Of a stretch of DNA of 64,000 bases, positions 1 to 11,103 are shown in pieces. Under the pieces are notes generated by a model. The model saw only the letters and a program-made list of their open reading frames with translations, had not been told where the DNA came from and searched no databases. The DNA lies in NCBI GenBank assembly GCA_002205965.3, contig NADL03000483.1, forward strand, positions 1,240,001 to 1,304,000. The letters run 5' to 3'. Position numbers and translations under genes: made by a program. This DNA comes from Kappaphycus alvarezii. Taxonomy: Eukaryota; Rhodophyta; Florideophyceae; Gigartinales; Solieriaceae. Positions within the stretch are counted from its first letter, which is position 1; each line of letters starts with the position of its first letter.

Positions 1-996
1 AGAACAGATCGAGCGGCCTACGACGTGGCGTAGCATCCGGAAATCAGGTATACATATGTTCCAGTGGCTTTGGCGTAACTATTGCTGCGCAATACCGGGT
101 ATTTTGTCCACAAGTATAGCTTTAATTCCAAATACCCTGCAAAAAATGTCGACTACAAGCCCCAGATGCTCGAAATTGGGTGTTTTTAAGTCCGATTTTT
201 TTTTTCTTTGAAAAATAGCCCACAAGCATGTAAAATCTGTTTGATCTTTTGCCTGGCCATTCTGAGTCGAGAGTTTTTCTTTATATGGATGAGTGCGTCG
301 TCCGTGGAAGGCTAAATGCGTAAGCTGTAACGGTTTCTTATGTAACGAATCGTGCGCATAAAATTGAAAAAGTAGGAGGAGAAAGATTCTAGCCAAGAGG
401 AAGGGCGATACATCAAAAGTATCGATTATCGACCTTGAACAGGAACTAATTCCGTATCTCGGGATGTAAACGGAACTGATAGTATCATTTTGCGATATCG
501 AACGAGAACATGACATGTGCCTGTTTGAGTTCCAGAGCAAATCATTCGAGTATTTCCATCTTCCCTGGAATTTCCCAAAACAGCAATGACTGACGAAATA
601 TCTTGACCACCAATCTCTATTTCTCTTGAGACCAATACGAACGCGTCCGAAATTTGGGTGCCTTCGCGGTTTAGCTTGAGTGCAGTTTCGCTGGAATATC
701 CTCTTAAGCTCTCCACTGTAGCGCTCCGTTGACGGCTGACTCAAAGAGTTCCCTGCCTTGCAGTGAAATGGAAATTTGAGGGAGAGATGATTTAGTGTGA
801 TGAATGGAAATTTTGATGGAGCTCTCTGATGCCCCGTAGCAGAGGAAGTGGAGTAGGAGGCTCGAGGCTTGAATGGTATTTCATCAAAAGAAAGAAACAA
901 ATTTTGTAATGTACCATAGTACTTGCGACAAACTAAAAGAGAAAGGTCATAAAGGTAACCGTTTTTCTTGCGAGCGAGTTTCTGCTCAGGGCTTCT
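1..996. other. No supported gene in the left end
   Basis: The longest open frame here runs on the minus strand (79-900), with a second minus-strand frame nested at 426-716. Neither shows a recognisable domain or signal peptide. The composition is unremarkable and I see no LTR or terminal inverted repeat. I treat the stretch as intergenic or unannotatable. Confidence 0.4.
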
Positions 997-1296
997 TTGT
1001 CCACAGGCCTATATGCATCCTCCCTAAGTAGCCTGCTACTTATTGACTTTCTTCACGTAAGGGTGAGAGCGAAGATCTGTGATCTTCTGCGTGATATAAA
1101 GATACAATTCCGAAGAATGGACGTAGCCCTCCTCAGGGAGGTACTTTTGCAAAAGTATAGCCTTCAATTTTCCAATATCTATTACGTGGATAAGAAGTCC
1201 ACACGTTCCTATACGCTCGCAGGAAGTTTGGAAGACTGTTTTGAAAACTGCGGACTCGGTGGCAGCGTCATCGTCTTGCAACGAGAGCTTCTATGA
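997..1296 (+). CDS. Hypothetical small protein (99 aa)
   Basis: I do not recognise this frame. After a hydrophobic start (SSLSSLLLIDFL), the second half alternates charged and hydrophobic residues and ends in SVIVLQREL, like the closing strand of a small ubiquitin or PB1-type fold. That resemblance is only by eye. An antisense frame of 81 aa covers the same bases, so the strand is not certain. The first ATG may not be the true start. It lies beside a degenerate transposon and could be part of one. Confidence 0.25.
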   Translation: MSTGLYASSLSSLLLIDFLHVRVRAKICDLLRDIKIQFRRMDVALLREVLLQKYSLQFSNIYYVDKKSTRSYTLAGSLEDCFENCGLGGSVIVLQRELL

Positions 1297-1299
1297 CTT

Positions 1300-1793
1300 T
1301 GTCCGCGGTGGCGAGAGCTTTTTGCAGTTGTAACCGAGGTTCAAGAGCGATTTAGCTCCCCAGCTGTCGCGAGAATCGGCGGACATAACCCTTCCAAATA
1401 AATAGTTAGGTTCCGGAATGAACCTCCTGGCGGGGAATGGCGCGATAGTCGCCGGTTCCCCAGACTTGTTTAACTTGCCGATAACGGCGAAATCTTATCG
1501 TTTGCGAATGATTATAAAACGTGTTCGCCGAAAAAAGTTTCAAGAAGAACTGCAGACTTCGCAACTGAGAGTCTTTATTTGCAGACGGAGATTTTTCGGA
1601 GGGCAGGTCCAAAGAACGTGGACGTAGTCGACGGTCTCTATTCAGTCCCTTCCAATGGGCTCGTTTTGTAGATCTTCACCGATCGGCAAGTTAATACAAA
1701 CATCACTAACATCCTGCTGCGGGACAGCCGGTGTCTGCTGCAACACTGGAAAACTGCAGCTCAGCTAGAATTCGAGGAGTGGTTGGATATACT
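1300..1793. other. Gene-poor stretch left of the pogo remnant
   Basis: Only short overlapping frames occur on both strands (1406-1627) and none has a motif. The right part may be the decayed C-terminal end of the neighbouring minus-strand transposase, whose frame continues to about 1706 without recognisable sequence. Confidence 0.35.
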
Positions 1794-2658
1794 TCAGGCT
1801 CTCCTAGGCCTGCTGGTTTGCGTGCATCTTTGATTTGTGCCTTGGACAAAATGCTCGCCCATGTCCAACAATTCACGATAGTTTTTTGACTTATGGAATG
1901 TAAACCCTTCTCCAAACACTGAATTGAATCCAGCGCGTGAGCAGGATAGAAATAATTTAAACTTTCTCTTTAAGTTCTTTCCAATACGGGTTAACTCGTC
2001 TTTGTTTGGTAGCATTTCCATCACTTGTCGAAAATTTTCTGTTCTAGTTCTCTTCTTAATGGCTGTATTAATTCACTCATCCATAGGTTGATAAAGAGAA
2101 GAAACACTTGCGGGCAGAAAAATGTACTCCACACACGGCAGTTCCGAAAAATGGTCACCGTGTACACTAGCGTTGTCAAAAATTACAAACGTTCTCTGAA
2201 GTTTGCTTTCGACCAGCCTTTTACTATATATTGTTGACATAATCCAAAAAACGCTCTATTGACATGCAGCTGTTGTTCTGTGCCCTATAAACTTCGCTTA
2301 ATTTATCTTTGTTCTCTGGGGGTCCTAATTTATGAGGATTTTTGCTCTCACAAATGAACAGCGTCGGGACAATATAAGAGCCATCAGCATTTGTGCATAC
2401 AGTAAAAGTTTTGAAATTCTTTCCTTGAATTCCTTTGATGTCCCAGGCAGAACGCTTGGATTCCTCTGAAGCTAGACACGTAATGTTCGAAAGAAACTGA
2501 TGAAATAAACTTGATTGGCCTTCGTTGTAAATCGTGGAAGGAGGGTACTTCGAAAGTTTATGACATACAGACATCATGTCAGATTTAACACCTTTCATTT
2601 CCACTGCTCCAGCTTTACCGTAAAAATGAACAGTATTTGTAATTCCTCTGCGCCTCAT
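1794..2658 (-). pseudogene. pogo/Tigger-type (DDE_1, CENP-B-like) transposase remnant
   Basis: Read leftward from 2658, the protein opens with the end of a CENP-B-type DNA-binding region (RFMRRRGITN). The DDE_1 core follows: STIYNEGQSSLF where the family has IYNxDExGLF, then KNFKTFTVCTNADGSY and SKNPHKLGPPENK. At about 2230 the frame stops, and the next frame continues with the second aspartate block FVIFDNASVHGD and then FLPASVSSLYQPMDE. A stop replaces the glycine normally found after that block, and the frame runs on to 1794. The first catalytic acid (the D of the DE pair) is changed to NE. With a frameshift, a stop and a lost acid, the copy should be inactive. I could not identify terminal inverted repeats or a TA duplication. 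Confidence 0.8.
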
Positions 2659-2659
2659 G

Positions 2660-3326
2660 AATCGATAAACTCATGCGCTGCTAACTCCGTACTAGATTCG
2701 TGACGTTTTTTCGTCACTTATTTTTTGCGTTAATCTGCTTGAATCTGCATGATTCTCGCAGTGGTGAGTACATTGCGTGAATGTATAGCGTAAAATTCAC
2801 GCTAGACACACGCGTTCACGCACGGCCCAAAATTTTTCGCGATCCACTACCCATTGTGAGCTCTTCAGCGACAAAACCTAACTTTGAGAGTCGTCTACTT
2901 TGTTTTCAAAGACTCTATCTCCTCTACTGTAATCTTATCTCTTGAGAGAATCCCACTCGTGTGCCATGTTGACTAACACTTAGCACATATGGCCTGCAAA
3001 CACAATCTGCACCACTGTTTCTGACGCGCACCTCCCCTCTTCTTCAGTACCTTACCTTTGTACTTTAAGGTAAATTTGTATGAATATAATGTGCAATAGT
3101 CTGCCTTTCACTTGACTTTCTTATGTGTTCAGGGATTTGACAGCCTTCTCTCAGCACCCGCTTCTCTTTTGTACTTTGTAGCAGCATCTTTCGTATATAG
3201 AGGCGAAAATGCTGTCGGAATATCATTGACTGAATTATCGCTCTCGTTCCGATTCTGCAGTGATTCGGTGTACTTTCTGGCTAGGTTCCTAGCAAAGCCG
3301 GCAAAAGTTCCACACCTTCCAACCTG
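2660..3326. other. Intergenic stretch between pogo and mariner copies
   Basis: No frame here has a recognisable domain. The part next to 2660-2720 reads weakly as the upstream DNA-binding part of the pogo remnant on the minus strand but is broken by stops. A frame at 3112-3327 joins the mariner copy from the left, without motifs. Confidence 0.4.
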
Positions 3327-4426
3327 ATGGCGGAGAAAGTTGTAACCAGTTCGTTTTCCATTGAACAGACATCATTTTATGGTAGATTTCCTTTGCCTTT
3401 TATGGCAGAGAGTCGGTTTACTACTGCCGCATTGCTTATTTGCGCGCATAGTAGCCTCGAAGCAGGCCTCTCGATTCAAGCGATTGCCAGGCAGCTGAAA
3501 AGATCTCGTGCGGTGATACCAGCATTCTTGCGTAACCCAGTATTGTATGGGACGCAAAATGTTCGCTCCAATAGGCGAAAAATGACCCAAAGGGATGAGC
3601 GAAGACTCTTTCTTGCAGCATCTAACTCAACTAAAAGTTCAAGAACTTTAAGAAACGAGTTTAATCTTCCGATATCTGCCAGAAGAACGCGAGCTTACCT
3701 CAGCAATACAGCATTTATAAGCTACAAAAAGATCAAACGCCAGCCCCGCTTTCTCAAAAACACCACGAAGCCCGCATAAAATGGGCTCGCTCTCACTCCA
3801 ACAAGGACGAGCGCTGGTGGGGTCGGGTTGTATTTAGTGATGAGAAAAGGTTCAATTGTGATGGACCTGATGGGATTCAGTGTTATTGGCATGATCTACG
3901 GAAGGAAGAGAAGACTTCATCGAAGCGCAAGCAGGGTGGAAATGGAGTGATGGTTTGGGCAGCTTTTGGCGTGCATGGCAAGACAAAATTGGTACATGTT
4001 AACGTTAGATTAAATGGAGAACAGTACGTAAAAATTCTGGAGAAGGAGCTTCTAGACTGGTCTGACGAAAGATTGCCGCTCGATTGGACATTTTAAAAAG
4101 ATAATTCTCCTGCTCATTCTTCGAATAAGGCCAAGAATTGGTTTCTTGATCAGGGAATTCGCGTTATTGAGTGTTTTGCCAGATCTCCTGATCTAAACCC
4201 TATCAAAAATTTGTGGAGCATCCTAGCGCGCGCTTTTCGCTATGAGTTAAGGCAGTTTTCTAGCCCAGAAGAACTGATTCAGAGCATTACAGAATGGTGG
4301 AATTCTATCGATGACAATATGGTCAACCAGCTCGTTAAAGCTATGCGCAAACGATGCGTTGACGTCATATCAGAGCAAGGAGGAATGAATGGTTACAAGT
4401 TTTGCTCAGAACTCTTGCAATTTTGA
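3327..4426 (+). pseudogene. Tc1/mariner-family transposase, broken
   Basis: The N-terminal part has a paired helix-turn-helix (around SIQAIARQLKRSRAVIPAFL). At about 3755 the frame shifts and the catalytic part follows in another frame: RWWGRVVFSDEKRF (first D), GGNGVMVWAAFG, then KDNSPAH (second D) and SPDLNPIKNLW. The spacing from the second D to the third acid position is 34 residues, the DD34E arrangement of Tc1. That position is K instead of E, and a TAA replaces the usual glutamine just before the second D. Stop, frameshift and lost catalytic glutamate make it inactive. The start could be 3327 or the internal ATG at 3402. The C-terminus ends normally, so most of the gene is present. Confidence 0.88.
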
Positions 4427-4440
4427 GTAAAGTTTTAGGT

Positions 4441-4642
4441 GTCTTATGGCATCAACCACCCCGTTTTTAAGGAATTGGGTCATAAATCCTGCCCTGCACC
4501 ATTACTCAGTCTAATTGCGTTTCAATTATGTTTAAGGGCTCTGGAAGTCGATTGGTGTGGTTATTTTTAAAAAATAATGTCAGGAAGTACCAGAAACGGT
4601 TCACATTAGAGGGCGTCTTATTGCATCAGCCATGTAGTGTAG
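4441..4642 (+). repeat. Short direct repeats 3' of the mariner gene
   Basis: The string TCTTATGGCATCAACCA near 4441 recurs with changes as TCTTATTGCATCAGCCA near 4617, about 175 bases apart. These may be parts of the subterminal repeats of the mariner element, but I found no clear inverted partner on its left side. Confidence 0.35.
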
Positions 4643-4762
4643 CTATTTGTAACGGTGATCATTTGGCACCGTCAAGCACGTCTCAGCGGCCTGGTCTGGT
4701 GTAAGACCTGGCTCTAATTAAGACCCGGATTTTTGCGGTGTACTGTACTGTTTTCTTGTGAA

Positions 4763-5369
4763 TGGACACGCAAATGCAATACAAAAGCACAGCATAGATC
4801 TAGATTACAGAATGCATCGATCGGCATTGAAAGGGCAGAAGCTAAAGGGGTACGAACTGGAAACGCGCACATTTGCAACGTATGAATCTTATAGGCTTAT
4901 GAAAGCACTGCATACTTGGCGCCTTGAATGGCATCAGGATAGCATGGTGAATGCAGACGCATTGGAAGAGCGACCGCGGGGAGCACAGCTGAAGAGCGAA
5001 CGCAGGAGCAAAGAAGAACTGTCGCAGCATAGCTACACGGGCGGACGCATATTGATCAGAACGCAAGCATATATGGGCATGATTCAGGAATGAAATTGGA
5101 ATGCAGATACTATGAATGCAGCTGGCGAGATGGCAGTGGCCATGGCCATGGCAATGGCAAAGCAAGTAGCGATGAGTAGATCGAGGGAGGACTGTTGAGT
5201 GTCTATATAAACTCTGGATAGCGGCTGACCTGAAGGAGGATAGAGGCAGAACTCCGGCGACTTGTGCCGAATCACCTTGCCTTCCCCAATCCGTTGAGAC
5301 TCTTCCCTCTGCAGCAACATCCCAGTGGAGCTAAACTTACAGCATTTACCCCTCATCGCGGGCCTACCT
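4763..5369 (+). repeat. 5' LTR of the Copia element
   Basis: It matches the split 3' LTR nearly base for base, with a few substitutions and small indels. It contains a TATA-like TCTATATAAACTC near 5201 and a short ATGGCC/ATGGCA tandem near 5130-5160. The end is placed by loss of similarity shortly after CTTACAGCATTTAC and could be anywhere from 5344 to 5370. This copy keeps a single ACT at 5109-5111, the uninterrupted form of the site into which Harbinger jumped in the other LTR. Confidence 0.85.
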
Positions 5370-5375
5370 ACATTT

Positions 5376-6450
5376 ATGGGCCCAGAGGGCAATGAGTCTC
5401 CGGAGAGTCGCATGCTCCAGACGCTGAAGTTGACTCTCAATAAGGACAAGTTCTATTACAGAAGCGATGTACGGATGTTGATGAGACGGGTGATTGCTTT
5501 TGCAAATGGAGGCGATACCAGGGCTAAAAGATCGCTAATTAACTCGTTCATGCCTTCTACTCTGCAATGGATCTATGCTATCGTCGTGTTCTCGATGCAG
5601 ATATTCAGGATGGAAAGCTCAAGTTAGATTTTGACGATGAATATGTAACCTTCACATTTGCGCATCGAAAGACGATCGTGGAACAGATGCTGATGACTGT
5701 AGCAAGAGACTCCCCGGCTGATGCAGCGAAGAGGATGATTACACTAGATCGCCGGGTAGTCAATTCAACTGCAGACGTTTTAAAACTAAGGACTATGCTA
5801 CATTTGCTGAGAGGTTTCGTCGGGTAGCCCAAGGCCACCTCAATTGCTTCCGTCATGTACCAACTGAGGCAGAAAAGCAGCAGACGGCCCTTATCATGTC
5901 GGTGATTGCACAACTGCCTGAAACAATATACAAAAATCTTATGAGTCTCCTAGTCGCCAAGCAGGACAGCCAGACACAAGCCGGCAACAGTAGAAACATC
6001 ATCTTGGGATCAGAGCAGTTCGAAGATCTCAAGAATAGCGTATCTGAGATCAACAAGTTTTCACAGCAAGACTCGTTAGAGGATGAAAAGAAGAACAGCG
6101 GTAAGGCATGGGCAGTGATAACAGCAGCAGACAGTAGGTCCAACAAGAAGTTCACGGATGATGGCTCTCACTCTCGGATTGAAGGATGGTATAGCAGCCT
6201 TAAAGAACATCAGGACGAAAGATGCAGATCAGAATAGGCGAGTAAACTATGCTGAAAGTATGCGCAACGCCCCAATTGTAAGCTCAACGATCGCAAGCGG
6301 TCATCAGCAAGACCTGTATTCACAATCACATAATATTGGGTATATCACACCCGGAACGGGCGCGAAACTAAATACTCGATGCCATGCCTGCAATGGAATT
6401 AATCAACAAGATTAATAATGAATGCAACGTACGCTTTGTGGAACCACCCA
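5376..6450 (+). pseudogene. Copia gag-like region, broken
   Basis: From an ATG just inside the LTR (MGPEGNESPESR) an alpha-helical, charged protein runs through at least three frames: 5376-5627, then 5567-5827, then 5850-6237. Continuity is clear because each frame picks up where the last ends. The part ending 6237 is lysine and serine-rich. A possible cysteine cluster appears in TRCHACNGINQQD near 6380, but a full CCHC knuckle cannot be read. The role, capsid formation, is inferred from position. Confidence 0.6.
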
Positions 6451-8331
6451 CTTCTCCAGGCAAGCAAGATTACAACCGCGACAACAAGGGGTCTCCGACC
6501 CCGTACTTCAGCAATTAATGAAGGATCCAAACCCTGTGTACGATCCTGGTTCGCCTCGCTCCATCGGGGGAATCAACAATGCCGCAACTCTCTGTGATAT
6601 TCTGGAGATAGGTTCCGTGATACAGCCACCAAAAGACCTCTATCTCCATGGCTGGGGCGAACAATATCTTGATCCTAGACCTGTTACTGGGGTCTGGGAG
6701 GCCACTTTGCTAGACATAAACGGTAATCCTGTACATTCTCTTTTGATCTTTTTGACGGGGAGTCGGTTCCTGTGGTAGGCCTCGATGTAGGTAAGTACGC
6801 ATTACAAGAAAATATATCTGATATTCCGACACTCCAAATCAAACGACCTAAGAACAGCTCTATGAGAGTATTTGGAACATGTGTATCGAAGATGAGAACA
6901 ACCATCTGATACAACGAATACGGATTGAGCTGGCGCCGAGACCAGCGACGAGCGATCGGAGCTTGATGTCCTCTGTACTAGGTGCACATGCGCGAAGACA
7001 GCCCAGGGTGTTTGCCAAACGGCTTCATAGAGCGACACATACACCCGCAAATAAAGTAAGCAGAATTTGTCAACAAGCCGGTATTCTCACCCCCACACTA
7101 CGACAATCCATCGAAGAAAAGGAAGCCGCATGCGACATATGCGCAGGTTCGGGTAGACCGAAACCAAGTAAAAAGATTTCACTTACGCATGTTAATGAAG
7201 CGTTCAACATGGAAGTACAGGTTGACTTGTGCTTCGACTATATTCGCAAGCAGCGTCACACGATTTTTCTCGTGACGGATACAGGTAAGGGCTTCAGAGA
7301 AGGGTTAATTGCCATCACAAAAACGTGGACAGCATGTGTGAGTTACTCGAACACATATGGATTTTCAGGCATGGCACCCCCGTCTCACTTTCCGCTGACG
7401 ACGAATACAACAAAGGGGGGAGTACGTACATTCTTGGAGACCCACCACATTACATTCAAGCCAGACCAACCCTTCGACACAACAAGCCTGGCATCATTGA
7501 GCGGAAATTACAGATTGTGAAGTCCATTATTCGCAAGCTGGATAAAATTTGTCAAACTGTACATCTGAAGATGTGGCCTCAAGGGCGATTTCCTCTCTAA
7601 CATGTTTTCAGGGTCCCGCTTACTCAGTTCTTTCCAACTGGTACGAGGCTTTCAACCCTCCATCCTCGGGATACCCGCGGCTAAAGTTCCCCAGAAACTC
7701 CTGGATGCGCATGTGGAACAATCAGCAACGAGAGCCCTCCAGCGATCCTTAAAAACCAAGCCAAACCATGTGGAACGAGCTGCTGCCTACAAGGCAGGCG
7801 ATTTTGTGTGGTTGTGGTATGCCTCCTATAAAGGAAACGAGAGACGAATGGATTAAGGCAGTTATCGTTGCAATACATGAACACAATCTTGAAGTACCTA
7901 GAATCAAGGATGGAAAGGCGCTCAGCGGTCGCGCGATGAAGACCGCGTATGATGATGTACGCCTAGCACCCAGGTCCGCTCTCACGCAAGAACTTATGGA
8001 ATCCTCTTTGAGGAAGCCCTCCATCGTTTGGTGGACAAGGGGGAATCGGAGGAGTCAGTCAGGCCAGGCACTTGTCCACCGAATTTTGAACGCCCTTTTA
8101 CCAGTACAGGCACCGATTGGCTTCAACAGCAGCGTAAGCGATATTGGTGTAGAAACAACCGAAGGACCAGCAAAAGCATACACAACACTTGACAAGAGTA
8201 ACTTGCGCAACATCGGCAGTAAGTCACGTTTTGATAACTCATTTACGAAAGGAGTAATGCGAGACATTCGAAGGAATCCAGAAGACGTGACCCCTCCTCC
8301 GGCAGCCAAATCAAATTTTGGAATCAGATAA
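6450..8331 (+). pseudogene. Copia pol: protease remnant and integrase
   Basis: The first part (to about 6850) carries a protease-like fragment; VVGLDVGKYALQ fits the region after an aspartic protease core, though the catalytic triplet is not intact. The integrase follows. Its HHCC finger reads LHRATHTPANKV with CDICAGSGRP downstream. The first catalytic D is in MEVQVDLCFDY, the second in SLSADDEYNKGG (in a shifted frame from 7325) and the E in NKPGIIERKLQ. A long linker, partly low in similarity, runs to 8331. Frames change at about 7330 and 7600. The order integrase before RT marks it as Copia. Not functional as it stands. Confidence 0.78.
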
Positions 8332-10480
8332 AGACCGGGTTCTCGAGGAGATGTGCCAGCAGACTGGATCCCGGCAAGTCACAAAGCGCGAGATAGATTT
8401 CGAACCTTCATTCATTAGCGAGCAAGCTTTTAAGAATGAGTTCGATGACAAATGGTCGGACGCGTTCCAAGAAGTTCGTAAGAGTGACCTACAAGATGAT
8501 TTTAACGTGATACGATCACATGTTGTGTACAAGGTCAAGACGGATGAAGCAGCTAATCGCAAGCTGAAGGCAAGGTTTTGCCCTCATGGCCATAAGGATG
8601 ACGAAAAGGAGCGCATAAGGAAGGACTCGGCCAATGCACAGCTGTGCATCGTACGCCTATTGCTCTTGCTGGTAAAATTTCTGCACTTTGAGATAAGGAC
8701 TGCCGACATAAAGGGGTCATTCTTGAAGAGCGGCCCTATCAAGAGGGATATGTTTGTTAGGCCACCCAGAGAATGGCACTAAAGCAGCAAGTACGTTAAA
8801 GGGGTTCTATGGAAGCTACTGAAGTTGCCATACGGGATCATAGAGGCAGGCAGGCAATAGATGATAATTTCAGAGGACTGAATGATCAACAAAGCCGGGC
8901 TAAGACGCGTATTTGGTATTAGCCAGTTATCTGTTAAGCGTGATAGTGCAGGCAAAATTGTACTTCTAGTGGCCAAGTTAACCGATGACTCTCTTGCAGC
9001 CAGTAACAGGTTGGACTTGGATGAGTTCTTTGACAAAATGCTAAAACGCTTTGAAGTAGGTATGATCAATCACGGGCCAGTGTTCAAGTTTGGAGGATGC
9101 GAAATGAAGGTAGAGCAAAGTGGACACATTAAGCTCTCTGTGGAAGAATACTGGCACAGGGTACAACCCATTCACATGACGAGACTAAGACGCATGGCTA
9201 GAGATTCACTCGCCACCGCTAGCGAGATGCATCAATACCGGGCGTTAGCTGGGACACCGCTATATCTTGGAAACGGCACAATACCGCAGGCAGTATACGT
9301 TGTATCGTTAATGCAGCATCGCGTTGCAAGGTTGAAAGTGGAGTACCTTGTGGACGCTAATAACATGTTGATGGAACTCCGAAAGCTAAGCTCAATTATC
9401 ATGTATCTTAAGGTTGACAAGCCGAATGACGTGTGTCTATTCTCCCTATCAGACGCATCCCATCCTAAGGATAGGGACTATGGACAGACCAGGATTCTAA
9501 CAATGATACTGTGCAGAGCAGGGAAGGATGGCAAGGACATCTATCATATGATTGACTGTACTTCTCACAAGCAGCATCGAGTGAGCCACTTGTTGCGATT
9601 ATGCCCATAAATCACCAAATACCCTGACAGTATCCCTCCGGTAACCTGTACCAAGGATTTACACTGTAAGAAGACATCATTGCAACTTGTGCACTGTACT
9701 CACGCACCAGTGTAAAAGCATAATATCATACCTCTTTGTACCTAGCCAATGACATGGATCCATCATGGCTATCTCGCGTGGTTCTCGAAACATTTCGCAC
9801 CCACCAATCAGCTACCACTTTATGCCTCCTTGCCAATTGGACCAATGGGACTTTGCCATGATGTTTTTTGCTGTCTGTTATACTGATGGATGCTACATGA
9901 GCCTTCAGAACCTTGAAGTTTGATACCTCTGGGTAGCTTTTTCTAGAATACCTTTGAATTTAGTACCGTTTAGTTACAATTTATCTCTGCTTGTGTTGAG
10001 TACTTTTTCTATATAAACCCTGGTCTGATGTTCCGGCCTGTTTACCGGAAGCATCAACCAACAGTTCAACCATCGATTACCTTTTGTGCGCTCAACACCC
10101 CACACCACTCTTCATACGGCGCTGAGATTCTGGCAGCAGCATCGGCGGATGATAGGGGGTTCTATATGAAAACTGCTATGAACACACTTTTTTCAACACC
10201 CCTGTCAAACACGAACTGAATGTGAACTCTAGAGGATTATTGTACACTGTGATAACGCTTCACGAAGGAAAGTAGTACAGGCTTAGGCAAACTGTACAAA
10301 GGATCCGAAACAGCTTTGAGGCTGGCGAGACGGAGGCCATGAGGTGGATACCGAGACCCGTCAACCTAGCAGATGCCCTCGCGAAGCTCAATTTAATCAT
10401 GTTTGGGAAACTTAACAGGCTATGCACAACAGGGTACCTCGACCTCAACTTCCGTGCGGTAGAATGGTGGACACCGAAGA
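8318..10480 (+). pseudogene. Copia pol: reverse transcriptase and RNase H, interrupted
   Basis: RVT_2-type RT opens with the WSDAFQEVRKSDLQ block, then SHVVYKVKTDEA and KARFCPHGHKDD, and EIRTADIKGSFL supplies the first catalytic D. After stops near 8780-8880 it continues with VLLVAKLTDDSLAAS, the position of the paired aspartates. RNase H begins around SLSDASHPKDRDYG. It is cut at codon SH by the solo LTR at 9591 and resumes at 10108 with SSYGAEILAAASADD and the final MRWIPRPVNLADALAKLN block. Read across the insertion, the RNase H is colinear with its family. Several stops remain outside the insertion. Confidence 0.82.
9591..10104 (+). mobile_element. Solo LTR inserted in the Copia RNase H
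   Basis: A 514-base block starts TGTTGCGATT and ends CAACACCCCACA, so it has TG..CA ends. It is flanked by a 5-base target duplication, CCACT at 9586-9590 and 10105-10109. It carries a TATA-like CTATATAAACCCTGG near 10010, as an LTR promoter would. It has no internal coding sequence. Removing it and one CCACT restores the RNase H frame across SH-SSYGAEIL. It is best explained by insertion of a different LTR retrotransposon followed by LTR-LTR recombination. It bears no visible similarity to the host Copia LTR. Confidence 0.85.
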
Positions 10481-10589
10481 GTGGTAGCTATCAGCAGCGC
10501 AATCCATACGGCATGAGAAGCAGACAGCAGCCATACGCCTTCACATTCGTCCTTCATGAAGAAGTTCGGATGACTGGGGGGAATTCGGA

Positions 10590-10935
10590 TGGACACGCAA
10601 ATGCACTACAAAAGCACAGCATATATCCAGATTACAGAATGCGTCGATCGCATTGAAAGGGCAGAAGCTAAAGGGGTACGAACTGGAAACGCGCGCATTT
10701 GCAACGTATGAATCTTATAGGCTTATGAAAGCACTGCATACTTGGCGCCTTGAATGGCATCAGGATAGCATGGTGAATGCAGACGCATTGGAAGAGCGAC
10801 CGCGGGGCACAGCTGAAGAGCGAACGCAGGAGCAAAGAAGAACTATCGCAGCATAGCTACACGGGCGGACGCACATTGATCAGAACGCAAGCATATATGG
10901 GTATGATTCAGGACTGACATTGGAATGTAGATACT
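10590..10935 (+). repeat. 3' LTR of the Copia element, left part
   Basis: It matches 5' LTR bases 4763-5111 with few differences. The break falls after GATACT, where the Harbinger-like element begins. The rest of this LTR lies at 13568-13831. Confidence 0.88.
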
Positions 10936-11103
10936 GATTGCATTCAGAAATTAGACAAATGGATAAATTGACAGATCTGACCAATAAGATTACAGAATTT
11001 AGAATGTCTCAGTGACAAATTTCGTCAATTTGTTGGGCTGCAGGGGGGGAACAATCGACAAACATTTGTCGATGAGTGTAGGCCAAAGGTATTTTCGATA
11101 TCC

